From the NCBI RefSeq assembly GCF_018853815.1, contig NZ_JAAOMP010000067.1, positions 1 through 46,638 on the forward strand: DNA of 46,638 nt, given 5' to 3'. Positions 26,163 to 35,323 of this stretch are shown here, one piece after another. How positions within the stretch are numbered: the stretch's first letter is position 1; the number at the start of each line of letters is the position of its first letter. The notes under the pieces were generated by a model that worked only from the letters and a program-made list of their open reading frames with translations, had not been told where the DNA came from and did not search any database. The DNA is from Acidithiobacillus sulfurivorans (GTDB lineage: Bacteria; Pseudomonadota; Gammaproteobacteria; Acidithiobacillales; Acidithiobacillaceae). The position numbers and the translations under genes are program-made.

Positions 26163-27892
26163 ATTTCCGCCTGGGTAGCGGTAATGCCTTTATTCTTGGA
26201 AGCACAAGCCTTGCCACCACACCAGCGTGGAGAAATATTCAATTCTTGCAGCGCATGGCGCATGGTAACCCGAAACACCGGTGCCGATTCGACGCCACCG
26301 AAGTTCCAGTACCGCGTACTGCCGCGCATGGTCACGGCCATGACCAGTTTTGGAGCAAAGCCGGGGGCAAAGCCCACGAAAGTCGCATTGGTCTTGTTTT
26401 TCTGGAAACCATCTTTGCCATTGGCCATGTTGGCGGTTCCGGTTTTGCCAGCCACCGCATAACCAGGAATGGCGGCCAAAATACCGGTCCCATTGGCTGC
26501 ACACACCCCCTCAAGCCAGTGGCGCAAATGTGCGGCAATATTTGCCGGCATGATGCGCTGTTTTTGCACTGGCTGACCCGCTATCAGGGTCGGTGCCACA
26601 TGATAACCACCGTTGGCAATGGCTGCGTAACCTTCGGCGAGCTGCAGGGTCGTCACCGAAACGCCATAACCGAGCGCAATGGTGGCGTGGCGGGCTTTAT
26701 CCCAGTTCTGAGGTTGTGGCAGGACGCCACCAGTAGCGCCGGCAAAGCCCAAATCCGGCTCTTTCCCGAAACCTGCGGACCGATACATATCATAAATGGC
26801 TTGGGCAGGCGTCCGCAGAGCAATTTTGGCTGCCCCAATGTCACTGGAATATTTGAGAATATGTGCCACATTCAATTCATGATGCACCACATCATCACGA
26901 ATACAAAACCCACCGACGGGCAGGCAGTGCGAAACATTGAAGCTTTGGTCCGGCTGAATACTGCCGGTTTTCAGTGCTGCCGCCACCATAAAGGGTTTCA
27001 TGACAGAACCCGGTTCAAAAGCCTGATGCACGGCGTTGTTGACGTAATCGGCAGGATTGCCGCAACCATTTCGGGAATTGGGGTTGCAGGAGGGCACGCT
27101 GGCCATGGCCAGAATCTGTCCATTTTCGACGTTCATGACCACTGCAGAACCTTCTGTTGCCCCAAAGTGCTTCTGGGCTGCCAACAAGGTCATGTATGCC
27201 CAGTACTGAATCTGGGGATTAATGGTCAAATGCAGATCATGACCGGGTACGGGGGCATGACGAGCACCCAGCACCCGCAGCACTTCACCTTGCCCGTCCA
27301 CCAATACTTTTTCCGTGCCGGAATGGCCTGCAAGCCATTGGTCATAGCCCCTTTCCAGACCGGCAGCACCATGATGATCCAGATGTACCAAGCCCAGCAG
27401 AGGCGTAGTCACAGCACCCAGTGGATAGTAAGTGCGACTGGTTGCCTGCACGTAAATACCCGGCACATGGAGGGCATTCAAAGCATTGCCCATTTGCGGC
27501 TCGCCCTGACGCAAAATATAGGCAAACCCGGAACCACCGGATTGCACACGTTCTGCCAGCGCCTGTGGGCTTAAATTCAAGGCAGCAGCGACCTTATCCC
27601 AATCTTTCTGGTATCGATTAAAAATTCGCGGGTCTGTCCAGATGGTAACAGCGGGTACATTGACTGCCAGTGCCGTACCATTACCGGCATAAATCACGCC
27701 GCGATCAGCAGGAAGAGGACGATCCTGCATATACCGCATCCGCCCCTGATCACGCAGGGTATGATCCTGCCACCATTGCAAATCCGTGTCCCGGGTCAGC
27801 ACAATGACAAAGCCGACGAAGATGATCGCCAGAATGAGCACAGCCCGCCAACGGGGCAAAATGCGATTCGACTTTGGGCGTTCTGCGCTCAT
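26138..27892 (-). CDS. Class B penicillin-binding protein, FtsI/PBP2-like transpeptidase
   Basis: 584-aa inner-membrane D,D-transpeptidase. It has an N-terminal anchor (AVLILAIIFVGFVIVL), the dimerisation/pedestal region (PLPADRGVIYAGNGTALAVNVPAVTIWTDP) and a transpeptidase domain from about 230. Active-site motifs: Ser296-x-x-Lys299 (EPGSVMKPF), the second motif at 349-351 and Lys483-Thr-Gly (AGKTGTAN). The second motif reads Ser-Ser-Asp, not the usual Ser-x-Asn. The C-terminal tail has two Cys (WCGGKACASK). It is outside any dcw cluster here, so it may be a secondary FtsI. It overlaps the upstream glycan-polymerase gene by 4 bp. Confidence 0.9.
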   Translation of the reverse strand: MSAERPKSNRILPRWRAVLILAIIFVGFVIVLTRDTDLQWWQDHTLRDQGRMRYMQDRPLPADRGVIYAGNGTALAVNVPAVTIWTDPRIFNRYQKDWDKVAAALNLSPQALAERVQSGGSGFAYILRQGEPQMGNALNALHVPGIYVQATSRTYYPLGAVTTPLLGLVHLDHHGAAGLERGYDQWLAGHSGTEKVLVDGQGEVLRVLGARHAPVPGHDLHLTINPQIQYWAYMTLLAAQKHFGATEGSAVVMNVENGQILAMASVPSCNPNSRNGCGNPADYVNNAVHQAFEPGSVMKPFMVAAALKTGSIQPDQSFNVSHCLPVGGFCIRDDVVHHELNVAHILKYSSDIGAAKIALRTPAQAIYDMYRSAGFGKEPDLGFAGATGGVLPQPQNWDKARHATIALGYGVSVTTLQLAEGYAAIANGGYHVAPTLIAGQPVQKQRIMPANIAAHLRHWLEGVCAANGTGILAAIPGYAVAGKTGTANMANGKDGFQKNKTNATFVGFAPGFAPKLVMAVTMRGSTRYWNFGGVESAPVFRVTMRHALQELNISPRWCGGKACASKNKGITATQAEIWAEGGGN

Positions 27893-29934
27893 CTATCCCC
27901 GGAATGCAGTTCGGCCTGGCGATGAATGGACTGCAACCACGAAACGGCAGGCTCGTAAGCCGGGTTTTCATGCAAAATACGTAGCAGGGTTTTTTCCGCA
28001 CCCGTTTTTTCATCTGCACGCCATTGCATCAGCGCAATATCCAGCAAAAGTTCAGAACGGGGATAAGGGAAGAGCGGTCGCGCTAATCCTGCCCGCAAAA
28101 AGGTCAAACCGCCTTTTACATCGCCCTGATCGGCATAAGCCAGTTGGGCAATCTGGTTACGGAGACTGATGCTTTCAGGATTAATAGCCAGGCCTCGACG
28201 CCAGGCCAGCAGCGTCTGGCGTTGTCTTTGTGTGGCATCCAGACCCAGTAATTTCCCCTGAGTAAGATAAAGCGTCCCAATGGAATTGAGAACGCCAGCT
28301 TGTTGAGGAATCCCTATCAGGCTTTGTTCATATTGATGCAGTGCCGCCTGAACCAAAGAACGACGGCTTGCGCTGTCCATCCGGGTATCGCGTTCCGCCA
28401 ATGTCAGATAAGTATTGGCAAGGTAAACGTGGGGTTGGGTCGCCAAGGGACGCAGTGAAGTCAACGTATCTGCGACCTTCAACAGTAACGTAGTGCGTTG
28501 CCGGGGATTTTTAATAACGGAATTCAGCCAGGTATTATCGCTGAGAAAAGCATAAGTGGCGGCATCTGCCAGCAAATTCCAGGAGGCGACGACTATGCCC
28601 AGTAACAAAATAATCTGGGCTATGAACCCATGATTGATGCCAATTTTTGGCAGCAAGGGTTGGGTATTTTCGGAAGTGCCATAAATCCGCCAGGCACGCG
28701 CCATGAAAAGCCCTGCCAGTACACTCAGAGGCAGATTATAAAAAATGAAATTCCCCAAAGCATGACCAGTGATGGCAAACACGCCCAACACCAGGCCGAG
28801 CGCTGTCAGACGCTGTTCATCACTCATCTGCAGGGCTTTCCCCGCCCGATATAAAAGACGATACATGGCGTACATCAAAATCCCGGCAAAACTCAGCAGG
28901 AAGCCCAGGTTGATCAGTCCGCCCTCGGCCAGATACTCCAGATAATCGTTGTGTGCATAAGTACCTGCTGATGCCAGTTCGCCTGGCAGCCGGTAAGCCG
29001 GATAATTCAAAAAGTAGCTGCCGATCCCGGTACCCAGCCAAGGATGACTGAGATACATATGCCAGGTCGCAATCCACATCAACTTGCGCGATACCGTAGT
29101 AATATTGCTGGTAATGTATCCTGGGGAAAGGTGGCCGATCAGGTCATAACCATGCGCGTAGTCCATCAGTAAAAAGGCGATGATGACCAAAGCCGCAACG
29201 ACAAGAAAACGCGACCGTGCGGCAGGCTGACGCCATAATCCCCAGACCGCAAAAGGCATGGTGCAGACCCAGGCCAGAAGACCACCCCGACTGCTGGTCG
29301 AGAAAAACGCCAGGAGCAATACCGACAAGGTCAGAAGATAGAAAAAAGCCTCCAGATGAACGCCACCCCGCAGAAAGGACACCTGGCGGCGGCCATCTTT
29401 GACAAAATACAAGGCAAGCACCGGAAAAAAAAGCAAATTCAGCCAGGCCGCAAAGCTGTTGGTATCTAGCAAGGGGCCAAAAGGACGTAAATTGGCCAGA
29501 CCAATATTAGTGACCATCCCCTGATAATATTGCCAGAGTGCCATGGCACTCAAAATCCAGGCGCTGATTAAAATTCCGCGCCAGAGCCACACCCAGAATT
29601 GTTCAGCCACTGGCTCCGGGATCATGATGGCTATCAGAAAGGTCAACGGCAGCGCACCCAGCACCCAAAAGTAAAACCAGCTGCTGTAGGGAGACCCGCT
29701 CCAGAACAAGGTCAAACCAAACCAGACAAACCATAACAACATGAATATCGGCAAAAAACCACGCGGCCAGATCAAGCCAGCGCGCAGGCACGGCCACCAG
29801 ACGATAGCCCCCCAGATCATCAACACAATACTTCCAGCAGCGAGCAACGGAATCAGCTGACCGTTGTAATACCAGGAAAGACCGTAAACCACCAAGGCCA
29901 AAACGGCGTATAAACCCGCCCGGAATGAAATCAT
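27889..29934 (-). CDS. O-antigen ligase/Wzy-like glycan polymerase with C-terminal TPRs
   Basis: 681-aa polytopic membrane protein. About twelve hydrophobic segments fill residues 1-460; the Wzy_C region (DYAHGYDLIGHLSPGYI...WHMYLSHPWLGTGIGSYFLNYPAY, then AHNDYLEYLAEGGLINLGFLLS) is the signature of WaaL/Wzy/PglL-type transferases, which use lipid-linked glycans in the periplasm. The last ~220 residues are TPR-like (QAALHQYEQSLIGIPQQAGV, LLAWRRGLAINPESISLRNQIAQLAY). The ATG at 29934 is preferred; a TTG at 30006 would add 24 residues and overlap the PP0621 gene. Whether the acceptor is lipid A, a polysaccharide or pilin cannot be told. Confidence 0.85.
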   Translation of the reverse strand: MISFRAGLYAVLALVVYGLSWYYNGQLIPLLAAGSIVLMIWGAIVWWPCLRAGLIWPRGFLPIFMLLWFVWFGLTLFWSGSPYSSWFYFWVLGALPLTFLIAIMIPEPVAEQFWVWLWRGILISAWILSAMALWQYYQGMVTNIGLANLRPFGPLLDTNSFAAWLNLLFFPVLALYFVKDGRRQVSFLRGGVHLEAFFYLLTLSVLLLAFFSTSSRGGLLAWVCTMPFAVWGLWRQPAARSRFLVVAALVIIAFLLMDYAHGYDLIGHLSPGYITSNITTVSRKLMWIATWHMYLSHPWLGTGIGSYFLNYPAYRLPGELASAGTYAHNDYLEYLAEGGLINLGFLLSFAGILMYAMYRLLYRAGKALQMSDEQRLTALGLVLGVFAITGHALGNFIFYNLPLSVLAGLFMARAWRIYGTSENTQPLLPKIGINHGFIAQIILLLGIVVASWNLLADAATYAFLSDNTWLNSVIKNPRQRTTLLLKVADTLTSLRPLATQPHVYLANTYLTLAERDTRMDSASRRSLVQAALHQYEQSLIGIPQQAGVLNSIGTLYLTQGKLLGLDATQRQRQTLLAWRRGLAINPESISLRNQIAQLAYADQGDVKGGLTFLRAGLARPLFPYPRSELLLDIALMQWRADEKTGAEKTLLRILHENPAYEPAVSWLQSIHRQAELHSGDR

Positions 29935-29975
29935 TGGCCTGGAGGTTTTCGTCCCCGAGGAATAACTGGTAGTCG

Positions 29976-30179
29976 TCAATCCGGATCTCCCGCATGTAGG
30001 GTACAACGATAATGGCCTTTAGCACTTAACATGGCGGAGTGGACGGATATATGGCGCCCGCAAACGGAGCAGCGAACCAGGGACTCCACTTCGGGATGAT
30101 TTTTGGGTATTCGCTGTTTTTGTCGCCAGAAATAAAACAACAAGCCCAGAAAACCTGCCAGTAACAACCATTTAAACAT
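29976..30179 (-). CDS. PP0621 family small zinc-ribbon-like membrane protein
   Basis: 67-aa protein: one N-terminal membrane helix (FKWLLLAGFLGLLFYFW), a basic stretch (RQKQRIPK), then CSVCGRHISVHSAMLSAKGHYRCTLH. The C-x-x-C pair and the later C-x-x-H look like a one-zinc ribbon, the arrangement in the PP0621 family. The longer in-frame reading upstream is simply the tRNA-Pro gene read through, so the ATG at 30179 is the start. Function unknown. It lies between the tRNA and the glycan polymerase. Confidence 0.82.
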   Translation of the reverse strand: MFKWLLLAGFLGLLFYFWRQKQRIPKNHPEVESLVRCSVCGRHISVHSAMLSAKGHYRCTLHAGDPD

Positions 30180-30235
30180 CCACAAAATCCCTGTCTGCTT
30201 CGAGCCGCATTTTTTTGGACCGCCATGAAAACACC

Positions 30236-30258
30236 AAAAAGGCCCGACGAAGCGGGCC
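30236..30258 (-). terminator. Rho-independent terminator after tRNA-Pro
   Basis: On the minus strand GGCCCGCTTCGTCGGGCC forms a 7-bp GC stem with a short loop, followed by TTTTT. It lies 12 bp past the tRNA 3' end. The plus strand has TTTT after the same stem, so it may act both ways. Confidence 0.88.
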
Positions 30259-30270
30259 TTTTCAACAATT

Positions 30271-30347
<77 letters not shown>

Positions 30348-30357
30348 ATGCTGTTAC

Positions 30358-31326
30358 CTAAAAGTCACGCTGCACCGCGAACCCGGCCAGAAATGTCAAT
30401 GCTGACTTTTCCGGACCATCGGGAAAGCTGGATAAACAAGCAATGGCCTGTTCAGCCTTTTCTGCCGCGACGCGCAAAGTGTAATCAATAGCTTCTGTTC
30501 TGGCAATGATTTCCCAGACCGCCGCAAAATCGGCCGGGTTTTCGCCATCCAAAGCCGTGCGCAAAATGGCCTGCTCAGTTGGAGTAGCATGCTGCATGGC
30601 GTGAATGTAGGGTAAGGTCGCCTTGCCATCCGCCAGATCATCGCCCCGGTTTTTACCCATTTTTTCGGCGGAGGTGGAATAATCCAGGGCATCGTCCATC
30701 AACTGAAAAGCAATCCCGAGTAACGAACCATATTTCGCCAGTGCTGTTTCAGTCTGCGGGTCCAGATGGTTGATCAAGGCACCAATCCGCATGGCCGCTT
30801 CAAACAATTTGGCGGTTTTGGCTTCGATGACCGAAAAATAAGACGCCACACTCAAATCCGGGTCGTGCGCGTTTTCCAGTTGTGCTACTTCTCCCTGGGC
30901 AATGACACTGGTTGCCTCGGCCATGGTCGCCAGAATACGCATATCCCCATCTGCCACCATCATTTCAAAGGAGCGGGCATAGAGAAAATCGCCCACCAAA
31001 ACCGCCGCCGCATTACCCCACAACTGATTGGCCGTGGCATTATTGCGGCGCAGCTCGGAACCATCTACCACATCATCATGCAAGAGCGTCGCCGTGTGAA
31101 TAAATTCCACCACTGCCGCCAGGGGGATTGGTCGTGCGCTGTGTTCACCACCCATGCGCGCGGCCAGGAGCAGCACGATAGGACGTAGTCGTTTTCCACC
31201 AGCGTTAATCAAATAGGTGCCCATCGCGGGAATGGTCGGCACTCCGGAACGTAGTTGCTCCTGAATTACCTGATTTACAGCCAACATATCCGACCGCACC
31301 AGTTGGTTAACCGACTCCAGATCCAT
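30358..31326 (-). CDS. ispB: Polyprenyl (octaprenyl-type) diphosphate synthase
   Basis: 322-aa trans-prenyltransferase building the ubiquinone side chain from IPP. Both Asp-rich motifs are intact: FARM LLHDDVVD (about 84-91, in the frame FIHTATLLHDDVVDGSELRR) and SARM QLMDDALDY (about 211-219, with DDALDYSTSAEKMGKNRGDDLADGK). The early GGKRLRP motif at about 44-50 is the substrate-binding site. I use the ATG at 31326 with GGAG 9 nt upstream; an in-frame GTG at 31362 adds 12 residues without homology. Chain length (C40 or similar) cannot be read. It lies 10 bp upstream of the tRNA gene. Confidence 0.92.
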   Translation of the reverse strand: MDLESVNQLVRSDMLAVNQVIQEQLRSGVPTIPAMGTYLINAGGKRLRPIVLLLAARMGGEHSARPIPLAAVVEFIHTATLLHDDVVDGSELRRNNATANQLWGNAAAVLVGDFLYARSFEMMVADGDMRILATMAEATSVIAQGEVAQLENAHDPDLSVASYFSVIEAKTAKLFEAAMRIGALINHLDPQTETALAKYGSLLGIAFQLMDDALDYSTSAEKMGKNRGDDLADGKATLPYIHAMQHATPTEQAILRTALDGENPADFAAVWEIIARTEAIDYTLRVAAEKAEQAIACLSSFPDGPEKSALTFLAGFAVQRDF

Positions 31327-31450
31327 ACCTTGCTGCTCCCTGTTTATTGGCATCGGCACCACTTTACACCAGAAAGTGCCAAGCTTGCGGCCGCAGGGGA
31401 TTGTGGTGAGGGCGACAATGGCTTGTCAAGCATGATTGCTGCCCAACGGC

Positions 31451-32395
31451 TCAGGCACCGGGGAGAGACTTGGGGATTTCCAGTTGTCGGGAACGGGCCA
31501 GCTGTCGCAATTCTTCAGGATCACCCTGCCATTCTGCCAGCACATCCCATAAGGGGTGCGGCCCAAGATCCTGACCCGCTCGCAACATCCGTTCTCGCAG
31601 CGTTTTTCCGCCACTGCCCACCGTTAAGAACAACAAAATCAAGGCGTTGATATATTCCTCAAGAAGATGCTGCTGGTGGGTAATACGCAGTAACTCGGCA
31701 TAGAGAGGCAAGCGCAGTGGCTCATGGGCAATCGCTCGCCACAATATAGCCATGCCATAATGGGGATCACGATTGCGGGCAACCAGCGCGAGGGCCATTT
31801 CTGCGGTCATCACTGCCTCAATGCCTTGTTCCTGCGGCATGGGAACAGTCATTCCCACCTTTTCGGCCAGTACCAGAAGTTCGAGATTGCCGGGATCTTG
31901 CTGCAAACCGTGTTCCACCCGCTCCCGCCACCAGGTTTCATCCATAGGAACCTTGGCGGATTTTTCGCCCAGACTTTCCAGCAAATCTGCATAACTGTCC
32001 ATATCAGCCATGGCAATATAGGTGTCCAGCAGTTGATTAATCACCCGGGTTTCATGGGGATTCAGATCGACATACCAACGTAATACCGTTGCCGCCTGCG
32101 CATGATGACCGTATTCCAGATAAATATTCGCTTCATTGAGTAAGTCATCAATGCTGAGCGCTTCCTGCAGGGTCGCTGTCACTTTTTCAGCTTCAGGAAT
32201 GGCTGTGACTTCGCGCGGGGGAGCGGGGACAGCCTTGACTGGTAGAACAGATGCATCCCTGGAAAGATTTGGCGAAGCCGCCGCAGCGCGATTCTGCAAA
32301 CGTCGCCGCCGGGCGCGCAAGCGAATAAACACTTCTACCAGTAACAGCAGTACAACAACCACTTCCAGGAATATCATCAAGCCTTGCATAAACAC
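31451..32395 (-). CDS. Membrane-anchored FimV/TPR-like protein
   Basis: 314-aa protein with one N-terminal helix (GLMIFLEVVVVLLLLVEVFI), a very basic segment (RLRARRRRLQNR) and a Pro/Ala linker. A helical region from about 80 resembles the FimV C-terminus or bacterial TPR proteins: LSIDDLLNEANIYLEYGHHAQAATVLRWYVDLNPHETRV. Topology puts the TPR part in the cytoplasm. Such proteins scaffold envelope or pilus complexes, but no target is shown here. It sits alone, between ntrC and ispB. Confidence 0.7.
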   Translation of the reverse strand: MFMQGLMIFLEVVVVLLLLVEVFIRLRARRRRLQNRAAAASPNLSRDASVLPVKAVPAPPREVTAIPEAEKVTATLQEALSIDDLLNEANIYLEYGHHAQAATVLRWYVDLNPHETRVINQLLDTYIAMADMDSYADLLESLGEKSAKVPMDETWWRERVEHGLQQDPGNLELLVLAEKVGMTVPMPQEQGIEAVMTAEMALALVARNRDPHYGMAILWRAIAHEPLRLPLYAELLRITHQQHLLEEYINALILLFLTVGSGGKTLRERMLRAGQDLGPHPLWDVLAEWQGDPEELRQLARSRQLEIPKSLPGA

Positions 32396-32485
32396 CTCAA
32401 CCCCACGACCGTGCTTCCAAACATGCTCTTAATCCTGCATGTTCAAGTGCAATTAGTCTAAGGGCCAGAATTCGCAAGAATATTT

Positions 32486-33895
32486 TTAGTGATCTTCCAT
32501 ACCCAGTTCTTTCAGCTTGCGGGTCAGTGTATTACGTCCCCAACCCAATTTCTGGGCAGCATCCTGTTTATGACCACGGGTATGCTGAAGTGCTGCTTCC
32601 AGCATGCAACGCTCAAACTGGGGCTGAATTTTATCGAGCAGGGATTCTTCCCCACTAGCGAGACGTTGGCGCACCAGCGTGCCCAGTTGCAGCCGCCAAT
32701 CCTGGTGGATCGGTGCATCTGCCAGTTCCGCTAGCGGCGCCGCAACGCTCATCTCCGGAGGCAAATCGGTGATCTGCACCTCACTGGTGGGGGCCATGAC
32801 GGTAACCCAGCGACACACATTTTCAAGTTGCCGGACATTGCCCGGCCAGTGCCATTCCGTGAAAGCCATTTCGGCAGCCGGGCTCAACAGCTTGCGCTCG
32901 ACATCCAGCTGATCCGCACTGCGGCGCAGGAAATGCCGCGCCAGTCTCGGAATATCTTCGCGGCGCTCGCGCAGCGGCGGCAAGTGAATATGGATGACAT
33001 TCAGACGATGATAGAGATCTTCGCGAAAACTGCCGTCGCGGACCTTGGCTTCCAGATTCTGGTGGGTGGCTGCCAGCACCCGCACATCAGCACGCAAAGG
33101 GGCATGCCCCCCCACCCGGTAAAAAGTACCATCCGAGAGCACCCGCAGCAGGCGGGTTTGCAAAGCAGCAGGCATATCCCCGATTTCATCCAGAAACAGG
33201 GTACCCCCGGAGGCTTGCTCAAAACGTCCCTGGCGGGTTTGTACCGCTCCGGTAAATGCACCCTTTTCATGGCCAAACAGTTCGGATTCCAGCAGTTCGG
33301 CGGGAATAGCGGCGGTATTGATAGCAATAAAAGGCCCTCTGGCCCGTGGACTGTGGCGATGCAGAGCGCTGGCCACCAGCTCTTTACCGGCTCCTGACTC
33401 ACCGGTAATGAGCACATTGATCTGTGATCGGGACAGGCGTCCGATGGCTCGAAACACCTCCTGCATCGCTGGCGCTTCACCAATCATTTCCGCCGGGTCC
33501 GCATCGTCCGCCTGGCTACTGGCTGTCGGTTCTTCCTGACTCCCCAAAGCCCGGCGGACCAGATTGATGGCTTCGTCCATATCAAAGGGTTTGGGTAAAT
33601 ACTCAAAAGCCCCACTTTGGAAAGCCGAAACGGCATTATCGAGGTCCGAATGGGCCGTCATGACAATAACCGGGAGCTTGGGCCAACGCGCCTGCACTTC
33701 CCTCAGAAAAGCCAGGCCGTCCAGACCGGGCATGCGTAAGTCCGTGACAATGGCATTGGGTTGATCACGGCCCAGCGCCCGCAAGGCACTATCCGCATCG
33801 GCAAAACTCCGGGAAGGAATTTCTGCCTGGGCCAGCGCTTTTTCCAGTACCCATCGAATAGAGGGATCATCGTCAATAATCCAGACCTGTTTCAT
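32486..33895 (-). CDS. ntrC: Nitrogen response regulator NtrC (sigma-54 activator)
   Basis: 469-aa enhancer-binding protein. The receiver domain (1-120) has the acidic pocket Asp8/Asp9, phospho-acceptor Asp52 (VTDLRMPG) and the VMTAHSD switch. The AAA+ domain (about 140-380) has Walker A GESGAGKE, the sigma-54 contact loop GAFTGA and GGTLFLDEIGDMP Walker B. The C-terminal Fis-type HTH ends the protein: QDAAQKLGWGRNTLTRKLKELGM. RNTLTRKLKEL is the standard NtrC recognition helix, which binds TGCAC-N7-GTGCA. Its start overlaps ntrB by 4 bp. Four such sites occur in this window. Confidence 0.97.
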   Translation of the reverse strand: MKQVWIIDDDPSIRWVLEKALAQAEIPSRSFADADSALRALGRDQPNAIVTDLRMPGLDGLAFLREVQARWPKLPVIVMTAHSDLDNAVSAFQSGAFEYLPKPFDMDEAINLVRRALGSQEEPTASSQADDADPAEMIGEAPAMQEVFRAIGRLSRSQINVLITGESGAGKELVASALHRHSPRARGPFIAINTAAIPAELLESELFGHEKGAFTGAVQTRQGRFEQASGGTLFLDEIGDMPAALQTRLLRVLSDGTFYRVGGHAPLRADVRVLAATHQNLEAKVRDGSFREDLYHRLNVIHIHLPPLRERREDIPRLARHFLRRSADQLDVERKLLSPAAEMAFTEWHWPGNVRQLENVCRWVTVMAPTSEVQITDLPPEMSVAAPLAELADAPIHQDWRLQLGTLVRQRLASGEESLLDKIQPQFERCMLEAALQHTRGHKQDAAQKLGWGRNTLTRKLKELGMEDH

Positions 33896-34977
33896 TGCGG
33901 CTCCTCACGATGTTGGCCAAGGGGCAGGGAGACCGAAAAAATGGTTTCCCCCGGTCGGGAATGACAGTGCACGACGCCACCATGTCCGCGCACCAGGCCT
34001 TGGGCAATAGCCAGCCCCATCCCCATGCCTGCCGCACGACTGGTCACCAGGGGCAGAAAAATGCGGGGCAAAAGATCTTCAGGAATCCCGGGACCGCTAT
34101 CGACAATATCGACCCGCAGGGCGAGGCGAAATTTCTGGTGGAGTAAGGTGACATATCGATCCACCCGAGTCCGGATGAGGATGGTGCCATGGCGATCCAG
34201 CGCCTGCTGGGCATTACGCAGCAAATTGAGAAAAACCTGCACCAGTTGCTCCTGATCCGCATAAACTTCCGGAATGGAAAGGTCATAATCGAAACGCAAC
34301 GCAATACCCGTGGGTAATTCGGTCTGGAGGAGACGCCGCACATGCTCCAGCACCTGATGAATATTGACGTTGGCAAAAATCGGGCGACTGCGTGGTCCCT
34401 GTAAACGATCCACCAGATGATGCAGACGGTCGACTTCATGGAGTATGACTCGGGTATAATCTTTCAATTCAGGACGTTGCAATTCTCTCTCAAGAAGTTG
34501 GGTGGCGCCGCGCAATCCACCCAGGGGATTTTTGATTTCATGGGCAAGGCCGCGCAACATTTCCTGAGCCGCTCCATAAATCCGATCCTGCATTTCTTCT
34601 TCTGCATGACGTGCGGGCAGCTCCATCGGCCGCATTTCGATAATCAGATGACCATCGGCCAAAGGCGTCACCACCAGGTCCACCACCGCATGGCTGCCAT
34701 CATGGAGCTGCAATGGCAAGGCGCGACGCAGTATGGTCCCATTCAAATCGGTGGCATCGGCAAACAACGCAGCAAAACGATCTTCTCCCACAATACTGCA
34801 TAAGGCTGCAACGGTTTGGCCGCGTGCCTGATGCTGACTGATGCGCAGGAGGTTTTCTGCTGCCGGATTCATAAAACGCAGCTTGTGCTGAGCGTCCAGA
34901 GTCATTACTGCTGACTCCAGGGCATCCAGTACCGCGTTTTCCGTCAATGCTGCTTTTGTGCTTTTGCGCTGCGCCAT
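33892..34977 (-). CDS. ntrB: Nitrogen sensor histidine kinase NtrB
   Basis: 361-aa soluble kinase/phosphatase that phosphorylates NtrC, normally under PII control. The PAS domain (about 14-115) begins VLDALESAVMTLDAQHKLRFMNPAAENLL. The dimerisation domain carries phospho-acceptor His146 (GLAHEIKNPLGGLRGATQLL). The ATPase domain has the N box (FLNLLRNAQQALDRHG), the G1 box DSGPGIPEDLLPRIF and G2 GMGMGLAIAQGLV. No membrane segment. Co-transcribed with ntrC; a sigma-54 promoter lies 53 bp upstream. Confidence 0.96.
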   Translation of the reverse strand: MAQRKSTKAALTENAVLDALESAVMTLDAQHKLRFMNPAAENLLRISQHQARGQTVAALCSIVGEDRFAALFADATDLNGTILRRALPLQLHDGSHAVVDLVVTPLADGHLIIEMRPMELPARHAEEEMQDRIYGAAQEMLRGLAHEIKNPLGGLRGATQLLERELQRPELKDYTRVILHEVDRLHHLVDRLQGPRSRPIFANVNIHQVLEHVRRLLQTELPTGIALRFDYDLSIPEVYADQEQLVQVFLNLLRNAQQALDRHGTILIRTRVDRYVTLLHQKFRLALRVDIVDSGPGIPEDLLPRIFLPLVTSRAAGMGMGLAIAQGLVRGHGGVVHCHSRPGETIFSVSLPLGQHREEPQ

Positions 34978-35029
34978 GCAAGCTCCAAATAGGTATCCGC
35001 CTCTGGAGGCGCTTTCATAAATTCATCTA

Positions 35030-35046
35030 AGCAAAAAGCACACCAA
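35030..35046 (-). promoter_or_regulatory. Sigma-54 promoter of ntrBC
   Basis: On the minus strand TTGGTGTGCTTTTTGCT: GG and GC are separated by exactly 10 nt, and the -12 element is TTGCT. The -24 element (TGGTGTG against consensus TGGCACG) is weaker. It is 53 bp before the ntrB ATG and about 150 bp downstream of the NtrC palindrome, in the normal enhancer range. This predicts autoregulation. Confidence 0.72.
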
Positions 35047-35193
35047 ACCAATCTCTGGCAGCCGGGAAATTGCCCTGCGTACGCATACAACCCTTCAGCT
35101 GGGTACCAGCTTTAGCCAGTAACAACAACGTCTCGAATCAAAATGACCGCCCATCATCCAGAGCAACAGTCGCAACCAGGATAGTGCACCGAC

Positions 35194-35210
35194 CGCACCA
35201 TAATAGTGCA
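35194..35210. promoter_or_regulatory. NtrC binding site between ntrB and anbu
   Basis: CGCACCATAATAGTGCA, one mismatch from TGCAC-N7-GTGCA. The core CACCATAAT is the same as in the palindrome before prkA. Position fits an enhancer for ntrBC and possibly for anbu. Confidence 0.7.
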
Positions 35211-35323
35211 CAACCTCTGATCACCACAACGCCGGTAAATCATGCTCATGGTGAACAGGCTTCCAAAACACCAAAATATCAGCGACTATGACTAAACAAC
35301 GCTGCATGCCTACAGGGATAATT

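Larger units (their letters stand above)
34978..35323. promoter_or_regulatory. Divergent ntrB / anbu control region
   Basis: 346 bp without a gene. It holds a sigma-54 promoter facing ntrB (35030-35046) and an NtrC-type palindrome (35194-35210), with a further GTGCACC half-site at 35184-35190. No sigma-54 element with correct spacing was found facing anbu; a sigma-70 promoter there could not be picked with confidence. Confidence 0.6.

Noticed and set aside
26246-27574. 442-codon antisense ORF across the PBP gene
   Set aside because: The PBP frame has all family motifs; the antisense product is Cys/His/Gln-rich and matches nothing, as expected for a shadow of GC-rich codons.
31363-31395. Imperfect inverted repeat (GGCAC...GTGCC) before the prenyl synthase gene
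   Set aside because: Stem has a bulge and a long loop, no T-run, and no sign of a leader peptide; likely chance.
35211-35323. Possible sigma-54 promoter facing anbu (TGGTGAACAGGCTTCC near 35249)
   Set aside because: The position expected to be GC is TC, and the -24 box is poor; no other GG-N10-GC with reasonable boxes was found.
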